From Acidobacteriota bacterium (GTDB lineage: Bacteria > Acidobacteriota > Aminicenantia > Aminicenantales > Saccharicenantaceae): a stretch of DNA of 64,000 nucleotides. The notes under the pieces are model-generated. The model had not been told where the DNA came from, did not search any database, and saw only the letters and a list, made by a program, of their open reading frames with translations. Both the position numbers and the translations under genes were made by a program. Shown here one piece after another: positions 63,447-64,000 of this stretch (positions within the stretch are counted from its first letter, which is position 1; the number at the start of each line of letters is the position of its first letter). The DNA is taken from positions 1 to 64,000 of the forward strand of contig JAQURD010000004.1 in NCBI GenBank assembly GCA_028749115.1, given 5' to 3'.

Positions 63447-63821
63447 TTAACTTTCTTCGGCTCCAATGAAATATCTCGATTCAAGTTTTAGCCTGACTCT
63501 ATTACCCGGGAGGCCAGATAGAACTGATTGAATGGCCTGTAAGACTGTTCCTTTTAGGACAAGATTTAGGGGCTCTCCGTTAGAGAGCTTTGGAGGAAGG
63601 GGAATGACCAGTTTGAGAGTAGCTTGATGGTCCACTTTTGCCTTAAGAAAAAAGACAGCTTCTTCACTGCTGATAGAAGCCAACTGTGATTCCTCGGTGA
63701 ATTCATGACCGTAAGAATCAAGTCCGAACACCTTGAGGGGCAGTGTCATGGCAAATTCCTTGGGAACATTATTTTTATCTTTCATTTCTGGCCTGCTGGT
63801 GGTGACCTCTTTCTTGTTCAT
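63447..63821 (-). CDS. PilZ-like protein, c-di-GMP motif lost
   Basis: 124 aa. The fold resembles PilZ (MTLPLKVFGLDSYGHEFTEES, ATLKLVIPLPPKL, LVLKGTVLQ). However, the RxxxR motif is absent and the DxSxxG position reads SISSEE. It is probably not a c-di-GMP binder. It lies alone between gene-poor stretches; AAGGAACC precedes the ATG. Confidence 0.6.
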   Translation of the reverse strand: MNKKEVTTSRPEMKDKNNVPKEFAMTLPLKVFGLDSYGHEFTEESQLASISSEEAVFFLKAKVDHQATLKLVIPLPPKLSNGEPLNLVLKGTVLQAIQSVLSGLPGNRVRLKLESRYFIGAEES

Positions 63822-63967
63822 AATGACCGGTTCCTTTTCCTTTGAAATTTATATCGCTCTTAAGTTAGCTTAATGAGGCTCATTTTCAATCATCACTCGG
63901 GATGAAAAAAAGGGTCATTTTCTTCTCACCCCCCTGAAACAGCCGGGGCCGGGCAGAAGCCTTTTCC

Positions 63968-63996
63968 TTGACAAAAAATCCGTAGCTGGATAGAAT
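63968..63996 (+). promoter_or_regulatory. Strong promoter firing out of the window
   Basis: TTGACA (63968-63973), exactly 17 nt, then TAGAAT (63991-63996). Transcription would begin just past the window end, near 64003. This near-consensus layout suits a highly expressed gene or a stable RNA. Confidence 0.65.
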
Positions 63997-64000
63997 TAGC

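Overview
The window looks like chromosome from an uncultured, diderm, anaerobe-leaning bacterium of the Acidobacteriota/Candidatus Aminicenantes type. This rests on family content and gene style: secreted M64, M55 and M3 peptidases, a serpin, a GldFG-like ABC locus with DUF4340, DUF6599, DUF1846, a split GcvP and several PilZ proteins. No 16S gene is present, so the assignment is inference. Most of the window is ordinary, well-packed housekeeping sequence with short accessory patches that are visibly AT-richer.

Region by region. 1-1.1 kb: accessory patch with the tail of a serpin and a frameshifted AbiU2-like (HEPN) gene. 1.1-5.9 kb: SOS mutagenesis operon lexA-dinB-dnaE2, with no imuA and with a catalytically intact Y-family polymerase. 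6.4-10.65 kb: secreted M64 peptidase, a decayed gene, a small lipoprotein, and a decayed second copy of the DnaE2 C-terminus. 10.65-17.5 kb: lysA, a DUF72 gene, serS, an IS-transposase remnant, tRNA-Ser(UGA), an M55 aminopeptidase, a C_GCAxxG_C_C protein and tRNA-Ser(GCU), so serS and two serine tRNAs lie within about 4 kb. 17.5-27 kb: M3 peptidase, a GH106-like lipoprotein, DUF1846, Yip1, GNAT and a flavodiiron protein. 27-34.8 kb, minus strand: argS, a GldA/F/G-like ABC system, DUF4340 and a GAF protein with a broken GGDEF motif. 34.9-42.3 kb: a glycine locus, gcvT-gcvH-gcvPA-gcvPB-glyQ-glyS. 42.3-49.3 kb, minus strand: PilZ, an exported protein of unknown function, TonB, a membrane-embedded spermidine-synthase-like protein, AmrS and DUF362. 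49.4-51.4 kb: DUF6599 and an AI-2E transporter. 51.4-55.4 kb, minus strand: DUF1844-ribF-pyrR-pyrC-rnc. 55.5-60.8 kb: mazG, prfB with its programmed frameshift, SPOR, slipin and NfeD, and HU. 60.8-64 kb: a pseudo-receiver LuxR regulator, PilZ and coaE operon, then a degenerate PilZ gene, and a strong promoter firing out of the window.

Two threads join separate regions. First, several minus-10 boxes sit only 6 to 10 nt before a start codon that has no Shine-Dalgarno (serS, the DUF72 gene, argS, nfeD, the DUF362 gene and possibly lexA). This suggests that leaderless mRNAs are common here, beside SD-led genes. Second, there is a cyclic-di-GMP flavour with many degenerate parts: two PilZ proteins keep the ligand motif, while a third PilZ, a GGDEF domain and a receiver domain have lost their key residues.
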